From: Folioceros fuciformis
Lineage: Eukaryota > Anthocerotophyta > Anthocerotopsida > Anthocerotales
DNA: 38,742 bases
Direction: 5' to 3'
NCBI GenBank assembly: GCA_049999805.1
Contig: JBNGIO010006239.1
Coordinates: 7,001 to 45,742 of the forward strand
The translations under genes and the position numbers were made by a program. The notes under the pieces are model-generated. The model made no database searches. It was given only the letters and a program-made list of their open reading frames with translations, and had not been told where the DNA came from. The first letter of the stretch is position 1. Each line of letters starts with the position of its first letter. Below are positions 1 through 10,384 of this stretch, piece after piece.

Positions 1-215
1 CTCCCGGTTGGCTCTGCCACACTTGTATGGTGTAAGGAAGAAAGTTGGCAGTAGTGTTCCTAAGCCCCACCTAGGAATAGTGGGAAGCAGCTGCGAACAT
101 GCTAAAACCTACAAGCACTACTGGTGCCTGTGCAAGGGTAATCGACAATAAGGTTTGTGAAGGGTATTTATCTATTTAGACTCTTCATAGGATTTGCTTA
201 TTAACAAATTTCTAA
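1..215. other. Unassigned AT-rich sequence left of Copia remnants
   Basis: No gene, RNA or convincing coding frame is visible here. It is probably part of the decayed retrotransposon neighbourhood that follows. Confidence 0.4.
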
Positions 216-355
216 TAAAGAACATGTGCATGAGAGCACTAGACACCAATAGAAGATTCACGAGAATAAGATGTTCGTTATGAGAAGCGAAACAACATAA
301 CTACACACAAAAACTTGTAATCATTTATAAACCTAGTTATAAGTAAACTGATATG
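216..355 (+). repeat. Diverged direct repeat, copy A
   Basis: This stretch matches 4160-4267 in the same orientation. Shared blocks are taaagaacatgtgca, gagaataagatg, acttgtaa.catt and ataagtaaact.atatg. Copy A holds two short segments absent from copy B, near 'agcactagacacc' and 'ttcgttatgag'. The two copies bracket the Copia fragments. They could be remnants of one terminal repeat or of an unrelated repeat that was later rearranged. The similarity is seen directly; the origin is inference. Confidence 0.7.
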
Positions 356-1029
356 GTTTGTTCATTTCAGGGTTTGTAAATAAAAGCAATTCCAATACAT
401 CCCCTCAAACCCTATTTGGGACAAAACACCCGTTAACTAGATTGAGCTTCATGCAACCTCCGTCCTTGCGCCAGGACAGGATTATACCCAGAAATTGCTG
501 CCCACTTGTTACAGCTGGCCATTGCAATCCTACTTGCAGCTTGGATCTGATCATCAGCTCATTCGCGTACACGACACAGAAGGAGAAAAGGGGAACTACA
601 CCAATGAGCTGAAAAAGAAATGTAAATGCATGCATTGGTCATATCCGGCGTGTTGCTCCAAGGCGTCGATCTCTAGTGAGTGAGCATCCACCCTCCTCCA
701 TGCAAGCCGGCTTAGGTTTGACTAGCATAAAGAGTTGGAGATTACTGCCTTTAGAGTTGCTTGTGCAACTCTGCTGCCTAACAAAATTTGCAGCAAAGGT
801 AAGATCTACTAATTTATCTGAGCTGCGCTCACATTGCCCTCATTCGATCTCCATAACGATTCATCTAGGGCTTGTTATGATTGCAGGAGTGACACCAAAG
901 ATTGTCCTACATGTCACACATGGGAATTGCTAGATAAAAGGGCATCCACATGCTACAAAGACTTGAGCCACGTCTATGGATTAGTGACATTACCCACCCT
1001 CTTAAGATAAGTGGCCTTGTTGTTTGAGA
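356..1029. other. Non-genic stretch, possible Copia 3' LTR remnant
   Basis: No supported gene. The Copia pol remnant on the minus strand ends near 1030. Just beyond its end (993-1006, read on the minus strand) is a purine-rich run resembling a polypurine tract, followed by TGTCACTAA (981-989), which could be an LTR start. No matching second LTR was found, so the LTR boundary is tentative. Confidence 0.35.
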
Positions 1030-2530
1030 GACCTAGAGATGCATTATGCTACTCACGTGTTCCCTTAGGTAGGCCGTTAGTGAGGATGTTTGCGACATTA
1101 AGGGTGGTGTTGACATATTTCAGTTTAATAAATCCATGCTCTACAGTCTATATGATATAGTGGAACTGGATTTCGATATGCTTAGAGAGGGCGTACAGAA
1201 GTGAATTGGCAGTGAGTGCTATGGTTGAAAGACTATCACACTGTAGGAGAGTGTGATCTGATTGTTTCCAGCATATGCCATCCAAAAATTGTCTAACCTA
1301 AGTGATTTCTCTAGCTACTAGGGAGAGGGCACTGTACTCTGCCTCCGTAGAGGAGAGGCTCACAGTTGTGAGTTTCTTAGACTACCTAGAAATTGTTGAA
1401 TCACCAAGTATGAGACAAAATGTAGCTAGTGATTTTCTGCCATCTAAATCCCTTGCCCAATCTGCATCAGATCATGAGGTAAGGATTGTACTGGCTAAAT
1501 GTGAATACTGCACATAGAAGTCTTGTGTGCCTTGTAGATAACGCAATATGCGCTTAACAGCAATCCAATACCGCTTGTCAGGGTCTAAAAGAAATCTAGA
1601 GACAATGCAAACAACTAGTGCAATATCAGGCCGACTCCAGCCTTTAAGATATCATAAACTCCCAACGGCTTCACAATAAGGTACTAAACCCATTTCTGCC
1701 CTCTCTTCATCTATAGTTGGGCACTCCCAGAAAGGAAAGCTTATCCCCAGTTGATACTGGTGTAGATACTGGCTTAAGATTTGTTAACCCAAAATTATTA
1801 AGAAGCTGTTTAATGAAATGTGACTGATGAAAAGTAACCGTTTTACTTGCAGAATCAAAAGAGAACTCAATCCCAAGAGCAAAAGTCAAGGTCCCAACAT
1901 CTGTCATATCCCACTCAAGGGATAGCTTCTTTTTAATCTTTGTAAGAATTTGTTGATCGCTAGCAAAGATAAAATTGTCGTCTACGTATAAGGCTATAAT
2001 GCATAGTTGATTGTTTCTATGCAAGATGTAAACACTATTATCTGCATCAAGGGGTTCAAAACCCAAAGCCCTGAGTTTCTTATGAGCTCTTGCATTCCAA
2101 ATGCGAGCTGATTGCTTCAAACCATAAAAGGACTTCAACAATTCACAGACTTTATAAGGGTCAAGGATGTATTCTTCAAGGTGGAACATGTATATGATTT
2201 CATCGAATGGACCATTTGAAAAATCGGTTTTCGCGTCCATTTGGTGGACAATCAGTTTGTGTTTTACATCGTAGCAGAGAAGCAGTCTCATTGATGTTGG
2301 TTTTACAACGGGACTAAAAGTCTCATCGTAATCAATTCCTTATACTTGAGTATAACCCTTGGTCACTAATCTGACCTCATAACAAGCCATTGAACTGTCT
2401 GGATTCAATTTCAGTTTGAATACCCACTTTGACGTGATTGCCTTCATCCCCGGCGGTAAGTTGACGAGCGTTCATGGTCCATTGGATATTAAGCTGTTAT
2501 ACTTTGAGTCTATTGCCTTCTGCCATTCTA
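1030..2530 (-). pseudogene. Copia retrotransposon pol remnant: reverse transcriptase and RNase H
   Basis: Translated on the minus strand this is the 3' half of a Ty1/Copia polyprotein. From high to low coordinates it shows the RVT_2 entry (WTLVNLPPGMKAITSKWVFK), GIDYDETFSPVV, MDAKTDFSNG, CELLKSFYGLKQS, the polymerase box YVDDN, the STPVSTG region, then RNase H (DADWARDLDGRKS, LSSTEAEYSAL, SKHIEIQFHYI) and the pol end (NILTNGLPKG). The longest uninterrupted part is 1707-2291. Stop codons break it in the RT entry and repeatedly in RNase H, so it cannot encode a working protein. The catalytic YVDD is still readable. Gag and integrase are not joined to it on this strand. Confidence 0.93.
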
Positions 2531-2870
2531 CATGCTGTGGACCTGGTAGAGCTTCTTTTTATGTAAGAGGTGTGTCAGGAGGTTCCATAATAGTGGAGGC
2601 AACAGTATTGGCATAGGCCATAAGGTTAGCATGTGTTGGTTTGACTAGGGGTTGAATCAAATGGTGACCAAGAAACAAAAGTGTCCCCTGGTAAATAGGG
2701 AGGCTTAATTCATTCAGATCTAGGTCTATGTTCTCTTGGGGATCTCCTTGGGGGAGTGATATCTAGATCTACATGTATTTGCTATTCAACTGGAAAAGGT
2801 ATTGAATAGGTTGCTCTGTAACACAAGCTACAAATCCTTCTGAGATACTAGATGAAGGTGAGATACTAGC
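2531..2870. other. Junction between opposed Copia halves
   Basis: This stretch lies between minus-strand RT sequence and plus-strand pre-integrase sequence. No intact frame is visible. It probably contains the breakpoint of an inversion or the join between two elements. Confidence 0.4.
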
Positions 2871-3439
2871 TGAAGGAGTCATGTACAATGACCTATATCG
2901 TTTTCAGCTCACAACTTCAGGTCCTAAGGTTTTCATAATAGACTCTCGTTCTGAAGTAAGCAGCACTTTCCTCTGGCACTATAGATTGTGCCACCCTAGT
3001 ATCACATACATGAGACACATGGTCAATACTCCTGAGGTTTATAAGGACCCTATTTAGATCAAAGTTTTAGAAACCCTTTTCTGTGAAAATTGTTAGGTAT
3101 GAAAAATAGCTCAAAAACCCTACAATGACCTAGAGCCTACCAAAGCCTTAGGATTACTTGATGTCATTCACACTGACCTTTGTGAGCCAATGTCCACTGT
3201 GTCTTTTGGCGGTATTGTTTTTTTTTCTTACGTTTTTGGACGAATGGAGCCACTACTACGTTATATGTTTCCTACACAACAAAGACCAAACTTACGAGCA
3301 GTTCCTTGATTATGTTCGTATGGTAGAGACTTAGACAAGCAAAGTTATCAAACATATTCGCAATGATAACGATAAGGAGTACTTGAGCCATGACTTCCAA
3401 TCAAGCAGAAGGGTATCATTCATCAACTAACACTACCTT

Positions 3440-3485
3440 ATCATCTAACTCAAAATTCTAATATCATCCAACTCAAAATTCTAAT
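3440..3485 (+). repeat. 23-bp tandem duplication inside Copia remnant
   Basis: Two copies of atcat(c/t)(t/c)aactcaaaattctaat lie head to tail, differing at one position. They sit in the eroded part of the integrase core. Confidence 0.85.
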
Positions 3486-3582
3486 ATAGAAATATATAAT
3501 AGGACCTTGTAGGAGCGCTCTCGAGCGACCTTATCCCTTGCCGGCTTGACCAATAGATAATGGGCAGAGGCAAGTTTCAGCT

Positions 3583-3656
3583 GTGAATTATGTCGAGAGT
3601 AGATTACGTGTGAAACCATGTGAATTATGTCCAGAGTAGATTACTTGTGAAACCAC
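3583..3656 (+). repeat. 37-bp tandem duplication inside Copia integrase
   Basis: The sequence starting gtgaattatgtc and ending gtgaaacca is present twice in succession, at 3583 and 3620, with two differences. It duplicates a few codons before the integrase C-terminal block and shows post-insertion decay. Confidence 0.85.
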
Positions 3657-4159
3657 ATTTCAATTATACACCTTTTGAAAGGTGGACTGGACAGAAGCCA
3701 AGGATAAATCACTTGCATACATTTGGAGCTGCTGCATATGTTCACGTGCCTGAGGCTAATCGAGGTAAAATGGACGACTGTGCTACTAAACACATCTTCA
3801 TCGGCTATTCTGAGTTCTCCAAAGGCTATAAGCTGTTTAATCCTTACACTTGTCAGCTAACTCTTGCACCTAGTGTAAGCTTTAACGAAAGCTTCATTCT
3901 TAATCACCAGCTGAAATCTATTTCAAGTCATGAGCCTTTGTCAAAACCATCCATTTATGGCTACATGCTATTTGATCTTGAAGCCAGCATTTTTGATGAT
4001 TCAGACATCTCACTTTTCCCAGATATGTGAGATAGTACAGCTGTCCCTCCTCAACAACCAGCTCAGCCACTTGAAGCACCTGCAGCAATTTTACCTTTAG
4101 ACATTGATCCTATTATCCAAGATTTGTAGCCAGTCCCTATGGTAGACAAATCTGATCCC

Positions 4160-4267
4160 TAAAGAACATGTGCACGAGAAGATTAAGGAGAATAAGATGC
4201 GAAACAGGGTAAGTACACACGAAAACTTGTAACCATTTCCAAACCTAATTATAAGTAAACTAATATG
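4160..4267 (+). repeat. Diverged direct repeat, copy B
   Basis: Same orientation as copy A at 216-355 and shorter through internal deletions. It directly abuts the truncated IN-RT linker of the plus-strand Copia fragment, so this point is a breakpoint of that element. Confidence 0.7.
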
Positions 4268-4941
4268 ACAATAACACTACGAGCTACGAGGGCCCGCTGG
4301 TTTCCAGTAACGGTTGAGACGTGCGAGACTGTGCTTTACGTGCACTTGGGTGGACTTTGAGTTGCCTTTTAGAGCAAGCGACATTCAGACATATCCGAGT
4401 GCGTCGATGCCGGCATGAAGCTCGGTGAGTAAGCTCTTCAAATGCTTACCTGAATTGCATACCACGTACTGTATGTACATACATACAGTAAGCGTGCACA
4501 AGGGTGAAGATATCTCGATCTCGGGCAGGTGGAATAGGCGTACAATTGAATCCAAGTTTCACAAATGTCATTGGTCGGGAAAATGCCAGCTGAGATTTTT
4601 GCAAGCGGATAGGCTTTGGCAGGCCACGTCGAACTCTCAAATCCAGTTGTCCAATCCCCGTAAGGGCGGCACGTTTCCCCTCCTGAACGGAATCAGCAGC
4701 CAAGCAAGCATGGAGAGGCTCCCAGGCAACGACGACCCACTTCTCTGTCCACGCTCGGAGGTCACCGAGTGGCGTGCTCCAATCTGCCCTCCAATCGGGC
4801 GTTTGGAGTGCCGTTTACGAATGGCAAGTAGTTGAGGAATCCGCATCTGCCGATCCACTGAATTGCAAGGTGAAGTACACGGTGCCGGTTTCCGGGTTCG
4901 ACACGGTGGCCTGCTCGCCTGTGTCCCGATCCGAAGCCAGC
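4268..4941. other. Upstream region of the P450 gene
   Basis: No separate gene is supported. The P450 frame stays open upstream of 4942, but no in-frame ATG was found between about 4774 and 4942. This stretch probably holds promoter and 5' UTR. A further 5' exon cannot be excluded. Confidence 0.45.
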
Positions 4942-7422
4942 ATGAGCCTGCTGGCCTTCTCCAGCAGGAGCAGCGATCTGGGCGTGGGGCTGGATACGAG
5001 ATGGCGGCAGGAACAATGCGGATGCGGGAGTAGAAACTCCTGGACGCTGCGTGCGCGGGTGGTGGGGAAGGCTTTGAGCACCGGCAGTACGACGCAGGCA
5101 GGAAGCGCGGCAGCTGCACAGATTGTGAGCAGTGCCGGAGCTGCCGGTTGCCCATTCACCCAGCTCACCTCCCGCCTCGCGGGGCAATCTTCTCCGACTC
5201 CGAGTCCTGGGTCTGCACCGGCAGCACCCGATGGCTTGCCCATCCCGGGGCCGCATCCTTTCAGCCTCGATTCCTTCGTGGATGTCAGTCGTATCTTTTT
5301 CCACGGGCTGCATGAAGCCATGCTGTGTTTCTCGCTTAAGTACGGGCCGATCTGCAGGTGGAAACTGGAACCGTGGGTGCCGCTGAGCAATTTCTGGCAG
5401 GGCAGTTTTTCAATCCTTTGCCTGGTGGGCGGGAAGGTGGGTCCTTGCTCTGACCGTCCTCTTCCTTCACTTCCTCCTGCAGATTCGCCAATCCAGCCTC
5501 TTTGAACAATGCAACGAGCTGGGTGTTTCTCAACTCCCCTGACTTTATCCAGCATGTGTGTGCCACGAACGTCCGGAACTATGGCATGCGCTATCTCCCA
5601 GTGAGTCCCGGTTTGGTCAGGGAAATATTTGTCAGCTCGTGTCACCCACAGGTGTCCATTACTGATCGTGCCGGATTGCGTCAGGACATTTACAAGTACG
5701 TGACCCACGAGAAGGGGATTCTTGGGTCCCAGGGAGACTACAATGCCAAGCACAGGAGGCTGTGTCAACCGCCCTTCCGCAGCAAGGCGCAGCTGCACAA
5801 GTTTGCTCAGGTGGTGGTCGCCAGGTACAGCGCTGTTGTATTGTACTCTATTCTATAATTTGTATTTTATTCCTCAAATCACGCGTGCCCGTAGTCGGAT
5901 CTTGTCACAAACGATTGATGGTTTCATGCAGGTCAGTTGAGCTGGCCGACATATGGGAGCACAATGGTGGTGCGGGATTCTGCACGGATATGGCAACGCA
6001 AACGCAGCGGCTCACTCTGGACATCGTTGGCTTGGTGGCCTTCAATCACGACTTCAAGCAGACGGAGCGCATTCAGAGGGACATGTCCGGGGCTGCCAAC
6101 GATCACCGGGAGGGCACAGACCGTCTCTTGTGGGCGGTGAACACGTTTGGGGAAGTCCTCGCTGAGGTGGGTTGCTTCTGCCGTGCAATTGCGAGGTTTG
6201 AGGGCTGCGGTGCCTGGAATCCGGGGAATGGGTGGTGACCGCGGTGGGCTGTGTTTACAGGTCTTCATCACCCCGTTGCCCGTGCTCAAGTTTCTGGGGC
6301 AGATCGGGTTCCCACAGCTACGCATGCTTGAGGAGTCTGTGAAGACCATGAGGGAGTCTATGTTGGAGGTCATACAGGTAGGTGGGTCTGTGCCACACTG
6401 GTTTTTTCTGCTCGCGAGGCCATGCCCTGGACGCGTATTTGGTCTGGCCCCTTGTCCTTACCGGGAATCGGATTGAGCCTTGCTTGTGATGATTCTGCAG
6501 GAGCGTCGAGAGGCTCTGGCGGCCGGTGCCGCCCATGACGATTCTCTGCTGGGCGTGCTACTGCAGACGGTTGATGAGGATGGCAGCCCTATGACTGATG
6601 AAGAGCTGTGGGAGGATGTTCATGACGTCATGGGGGCGGGTCATGAGACAACAGCTACAACAACAGCAGCAGCCCTGTACTGCATATCTGGTACTACGAC
6701 CGTTTCGAGCTCTCGCTTGCAGTCATTTTGTCACCGAAGCTATGGCATAACACGGTGGTGTTGTCAGCACATCCTGAGGTTGAGTGCAAGGTCGCAGCAG
6801 AGCTGGACACTGCGTTGGCTGGCCGCCCTCCTGCATACGAGGACTTGGAGCGACTGCCATACCTCACGCAGTGCGTGAAGGAGACCATGAGGTTGTATCC
6901 AGCCATACCAGTGTTTCCACGGGAGGCTAAGGAGGACGATGTGCTGCCCTCCGGACACCCCATCAAATCAGGTGGGCGCAGCAGGGAAAGCATTTTCTGT
7001 CTGTCCATCGTTCATTCCCTCAACACAGCACAACGTCGCGCTAATTGCCTTAACGTTGCGCTGTGCTGGTGGCAGGTGACGTCGTGTTTATGTCATCCTA
7101 CGCGATCGGACGCTGCCCTCGGATATGGGCTGATCCTCTTACCTTCGATCCTGACCGATTCTCGCCTACAGCCAGAGCCCAACACCATAAATTCCAATGG
7201 CTACCTTTCGGGGCGGGCCCTCGTATGTGTCTGGGGGCCTCCTTTGCTCAGATGTCTGTCACGCTCATGGTAGCCACACTATTGCAGAGATTCTCTTTCA
7301 AGCCGTTGCACCCTACCAGCCAATTGATTCCGGTGCAGTATGACATTACTATGAACTTCAATGGGTCCAAGGGACTAAAGATGGGAGTTGAACCCAGATT
7401 TTTAGCGACTGAAGCTCGGTGA
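4942..7422 (+). CDS. Cytochrome P450, CYP97-clan-like, probably plastid-targeted
   Basis: Heme-thiolate monooxygenase. Exons: 4942-5357, 5483-5600, 5652-5824, 5932-6166, 6261-6377, 6501-6690, 6768-6971, 7076-7422. They sum to 1800 nt (599 aa), all with GT-AG introns and matching phases. The first ~65 residues are rich in S, A, R and G and poor in acidic residues, as in a transit peptide. A PIPGP hinge follows. Visible P450 marks are the I-helix GAGHETT, K-helix ETMR (ExxR), FDPDRF (PERF block) and the heme loop FGAGPRMCLG with the cysteine ligand. The I-helix and overall layout resemble the CYP97 clan of carotenoid hydroxylases and related bryophyte and algal families such as CYP746. I cannot settle the subfamily or substrate. 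Oddity: the C-helix motif usually WxxxR reads YNAKH. The start is the first in-frame ATG seen. Confidence 0.9.
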
Positions 7423-8288
7423 CTCTCTGTGGTAGGTACCAAATTTTAGTGGCAGGTCTAACCTGTGACCACGAGACCTGGCAATGTGGTAGGGATGATG
7501 TGGCCATGACTGAAGGGCGCCAAGGACATCGCATGAATGTGGAAGACCTGGAGTGATCTACGTTATATGCCCTGGACTTTGCTAGAACCTTCTGTCTGAA
7601 ATTGCAGGTGGGTTGCTCGTTCCTATGGTTTGTGGAATTTGGACAGTTTTTGTTGTACTGACGATAACAGTCCTCATCTATCTGCTTTGTGACAACAGGG
7701 ACCGTGACCTTGTGGAAGGGAGACAGAGTCTCGGAAATGTGCATGGTTCAGCAACAGAGGCATGACAGGATTCTGTGACTCAATACAGTGACTCTGGCAG
7801 CATGGCAGCAAAATATTGTGCTTTCAATAGAGCCTTTCAAGTCAAGATGTAGTGTACAATTGACACAGAGAGATTACAGGTCCATGGCTCTCCTGTTTAG
7901 ATCAGCCTAGTATGAATAGGAAACATCCCGAATGGTTAGTATTCGGCGTGAGATGATGCATTGCTCAGTAATTATGAACACAAGGCTTGAGAACATCCTG
8001 TTAAACGCAACATCGTTATTCAACCCCTTCATGGTGGTGATATCTTACATTTCTTCACGATGTGTTTGAGCTTTCTTTCCACTGATGCTCAAGAATAGGT
8101 CTCCATTCCTGCCACCGGCCCAGAAAATCATACCCCATTTGTCAGCCAGAGCACTTTGCAGGGCGAAAAGGGAGATTGGACTGGTCCAACCCTCAGTCTG
8201 CTTAAAAGACTCCGACCTGTCGTTCTATCCTGGATTTCAAACGTCATATTAGACAATAAAAATTCTTTATTTCTCACTCACTGTCAAC
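7423..8288. other. Intergenic region after the P450
   Basis: It presumably begins with the P450 3' UTR. No open frame, RNA or repeat that I can support lies here. Confidence 0.5.
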
Positions 8289-8293
8289 GGGGG

Positions 8294-8339
<46 letters not shown>

Positions 8340-8361
8340 GGATCGAAACCCGGCGTCTCCA
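8289..8361 (+). tRNA. tRNA-Ala (anticodon UGC)
   Basis: A 73-nt cloverleaf with no intron. The acceptor arm GGGGGTG pairs with CGTCTCC, including the G3:U70 wobble that is the alanine identity element. The D-arm starts GCTC. Anticodon stem CGCGC/GCGCG encloses TTTGCAT with anticodon TGC. The T-arm is CCGGG-ATCGAAA-CCCGG. The discriminator base A ends it. A CAA triplet lies just upstream, as is usual for plant tRNA genes, and a T4 run for Pol III termination follows near 8393. Confidence 0.97.
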
Positions 8362-8510
8362 ATAATTGCTGTAACTCAATCAGGCATTTTCTTTGGATTT
8401 TTCTTTTTAATTTACGTTTATTTGAGATGAACCACCGGCAATGGGCCGCCGTCCATTCCACAGTCCTCAACATATCCACACTTCGATGAGGGTCATATAT
8501 CCCCAAGTGT

Positions 8511-8894
8511 ATGGCCAGCGGGCCATTTGTTATTAACATCGTGCCCTTCGCGGATATGGGTTGTCAGTTGTTCGTTGTGTCTGCTCAATGGAAGTCATGC
8601 AATCCTCTCGGAGGTTATGGAAAGGAGAAAATGTTGAGGTTTGGTCAGGCGTGGCATGCCTTCAACATCGGCGCCCCGCCGTCCTTCACATTCACGCCGT
8701 CCTTAGATATAAAGCTTGCCAGTCGGCATTTTTCTTCCTCCAACGGCCACATCCTCTTTGAGGGGACCTTGAAGAAGAGCGACCTGGTCTTGTTACGGAG
8801 GGGCCTTTCACACTTTCACAAGAATGTCGAAAACGGGCTTAAGGCTCTGTCGGGCATACTTATATATCCCATATTGGTGAGGACAATTGACTGA
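8511..8894 (+). CDS. Unrecognised open frame upstream of U4 (doubtful)
   Basis: An ATG-initiated frame of 127 codons. I recognise no domain, signal or family, and the frame runs into the U4 promoter element. It may be chance coding potential in GC-balanced DNA. It is listed only because nothing else occupies 8362-8865. Confidence 0.12.
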   Translation: MASGPFVINIVPFADMGCQLFVVSAQWKSCNPLGGYGKEKMLRFGQAWHAFNIGAPPSFTFTPSLDIKLASRHFSSSNGHILFEGTLKKSDLVLLRRGLSHFHKNVENGLKALSGILIYPILVRTID

Positions 8895-8914
8895 CGCCAA
8901 GTGAGAGTATATAA
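8866..8914 (+). promoter_or_regulatory. U4 snRNA promoter: USE and TATA box
   Basis: ATCCCATATTG (8866-8876) is close to the plant snRNA upstream sequence element consensus RTCCCACATCG. TATATAA (8908-8914) follows after 31 nt, and the snRNA 5' end lies 30 nt beyond the start of the TATA. The long USE-TATA spacing is the arrangement known for Pol II-transcribed plant snRNAs; Pol III types such as U6 have it about one helical turn shorter. Confidence 0.85.
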
Positions 8915-8937
8915 GAGCGCCCCCACACTGAACATTT

Positions 8938-9081
8938 ATCTTTGCGCTTGGGGCAATGACGCAGTTAGTGAGGTCACACCGAGACGCGTCAATTGCTGGT
9001 TGAAAACTTTTTCCAACCCCCCTTAGTGGCCTGCAAGGGCCACTAAGAATTTCTGGCAGGTTCGCTCCCGAGCTGAACCTA
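8938..9081 (+). ncRNA. U4: U4 spliceosomal snRNA
   Basis: The 5' end ATCTTTGCGCTTGGGGCAAT is the U4 region that pairs with U6. The 5' stem-loop with its k-turn follows (GTGAGG..CCGAG), then GCTGGTTGAAAAC. The central hairpin has perfect 10-bp arms CTTAGTGGCC/GGCCACTAAG. The Sm site reads AATTTCTGG, and a terminal stem AGGTTC/GAACCT closes the molecule. U4 pairs with U6 to hold it inactive before spliceosome activation. The 3' end is set by the last stem and is accurate to a few nt. Confidence 0.9.
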
Positions 9082-9289
9082 ACAAATGAATCCCAAAACG
9101 GATGAAATGCCCTCAGGACCCCGACAAAATACGGGCCTGTCGCACTGTCCGTCAGCGGGTCAGGGAAAGGCCACGAGATGTCACCTTGAACATTGAAAAC
9201 TCTGTTTGATGTATGCTGATCTGTGAGCTCCTCATTTCATGGCCTTCCTTTCACATTCTGAGAGCACCTTCCGTGCTCACCGGGCTCAC

Positions 9290-9455
9290 CTGAAATAACC
9301 AGTTGAGGAGGGTGACCCGGTTCTGTAAGATTTCAGTATGCTGACTGACGTTGGCAGAAAGGAATTTTCCAGTGGCACAGCATCGTGCCATTAGCACCTC
9401 CTTGACCACATGTCCAGCGTCGAGCTGTTTGTCAAGCAAGTCCGAGATCATATGC
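9290..9455 (-). other. Candidate orphan internal exon (unidentified protein)
   Basis: On the minus strand a pyrimidine-rich acceptor (ttctttcag) precedes a 166-nt open stretch that ends at a strong donor (CAG|gtgagc). In frame it reads HMISDLLDKQLDAGHVV and later LNWLFQ, an amphipathic helix-rich composition. I do not recognise the family. No partner exons are evident. Upstream partners could lie in or beyond the gap at 9784, or this may be a gene relic. Confidence 0.3.
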
Positions 9456-9783
9456 CTGAAAGAAGGCGGCATCCGACAAATGACACGCTGTATTGTTTTC
9501 CGTAGGGACTACAACATAAATGCGAGGAAGACGGCAAGGTTGGAGGCCAAACCCCCCCTGTCAATATCGGTCCGTCTGTAATACTTATACCCAACTGACG
9601 GTGCACGTTCTCAAAAGAGTGCAACTAAACTTTCAAGCTCCTGGCTACAGCTCTCACCACAAGGCCGAAACGGAATCCGGCGTTTTCTGTGGCTATGCAA
9701 CCGATTTGGCGTTCAGCTGGCCTTGGAAGCCACATTGCACATACTGACGCTCCCATGCCGTATGTGGGATCGTCTTTCAACTA

Positions 9784-9883
9784 NNNNNNNNNNNNNNNNN
9801 NNNNNNNNNNNNNNNNNNNNNNNNNNNNNNNNNNNNNNNNNNNNNNNNNNNNNNNNNNNNNNNNNNNNNNNNNNNNNNNNNNN
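9784..9883. other. Assembly gap (100 N)
   Basis: Exactly 100 N, so a placeholder of unknown true size. The right flank is a 20-bp tandem repeat, which probably caused the break. Confidence 0.95.
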
Positions 9884-9958
9884 CGATCCCAGACACCCAG
9901 ACCCGATCCCAGACACCCAGACCCGATCCCAGACACCCAGACCCGATCCCGGACACCG
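9884..9958 (+). repeat. 20-bp tandem repeat, unit acccgatcccagacacccag
   Basis: About 3.5 near-identical head-to-tail units start directly at the gap edge and decay on the right side (cccggacaccg). The array probably extends into the gap. Confidence 0.93.
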
Positions 9959-10384
9959 AAACTCGAGGTGTGGAGGATCAGGCTGCACATCACAGGAGGT
10001 GCCCACGTTCCAAGGTTCAAAGATCCTGATGTACATGCGCATCTCCTCGCCTGAGAAGCAGCAGGTGCGAGCTGCCTTGGACCAAAGTCACATAGCCCTG
10101 ACGACTTTTTCAAACACAATGCTTCAAAAATTGGTGACCTGAACTGTGCATCCTTTGTCGAGGGTCGCAGCAGATGGAATCAGCATCCGACGTTCCATTT
10201 TGAAAGGTTTATCTGCAGCAGACTCACATGCTGAAATAAGGATGGGAAACACTACGCGACTTCTGTGTCAAGAGTGAAAGCTTTAAAGTTGTTGGTGCTA
10301 CTCAGTATAGCCTCCTTGTGTAAGCTGGTTTGCCCTCATTTGTTTTGCTGAGAACCCATCTCGATCAAAAATAGTGGCAATGAT
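9959..10384. other. Region downstream of AspRS
   Basis: No gene is supported. The part nearest 10384 should be the AspRS 3' UTR. Confidence 0.5.

Larger units (their letters stand above)
2871..4150 (+). pseudogene. Copia retrotransposon pol remnant: GAG-pre-integrase and integrase
   Basis: The plus strand encodes a GAG-pre-integrase zinc-knuckle region (LWHYRLCHPSITYMRHM, then a FCENC-like pair), the integrase core start (GLLDVIHTDLCEPM), and after a frame break the integrase C-terminal part at about 3620-4030 (TPFERWTGQKP, HTFGAAAYVHVPE, FIGYSEFSKGYKLF). A proline-rich linker of the kind found between IN and RT follows. Several stops and frameshifts interrupt it, and about 100 codons of the integrase core look missing near 3300-3500. 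The RT that should follow is absent; repeat copy B begins instead. Confidence 0.9.

Noticed and set aside
4774-4941. Extension of the P450 N-terminus by 56 codons
   Set aside because: The upstream start would be GTG, and the added residues contain acidic stretches unlike a transit peptide. The ATG at 4942 gives a better N-terminus.
4815-5798. A 327-codon minus-strand frame across P450 exons 1-3
   Set aside because: It spans P450 introns and has no domain. The plus-strand exon chain is in phase throughout and carries the P450 motifs.
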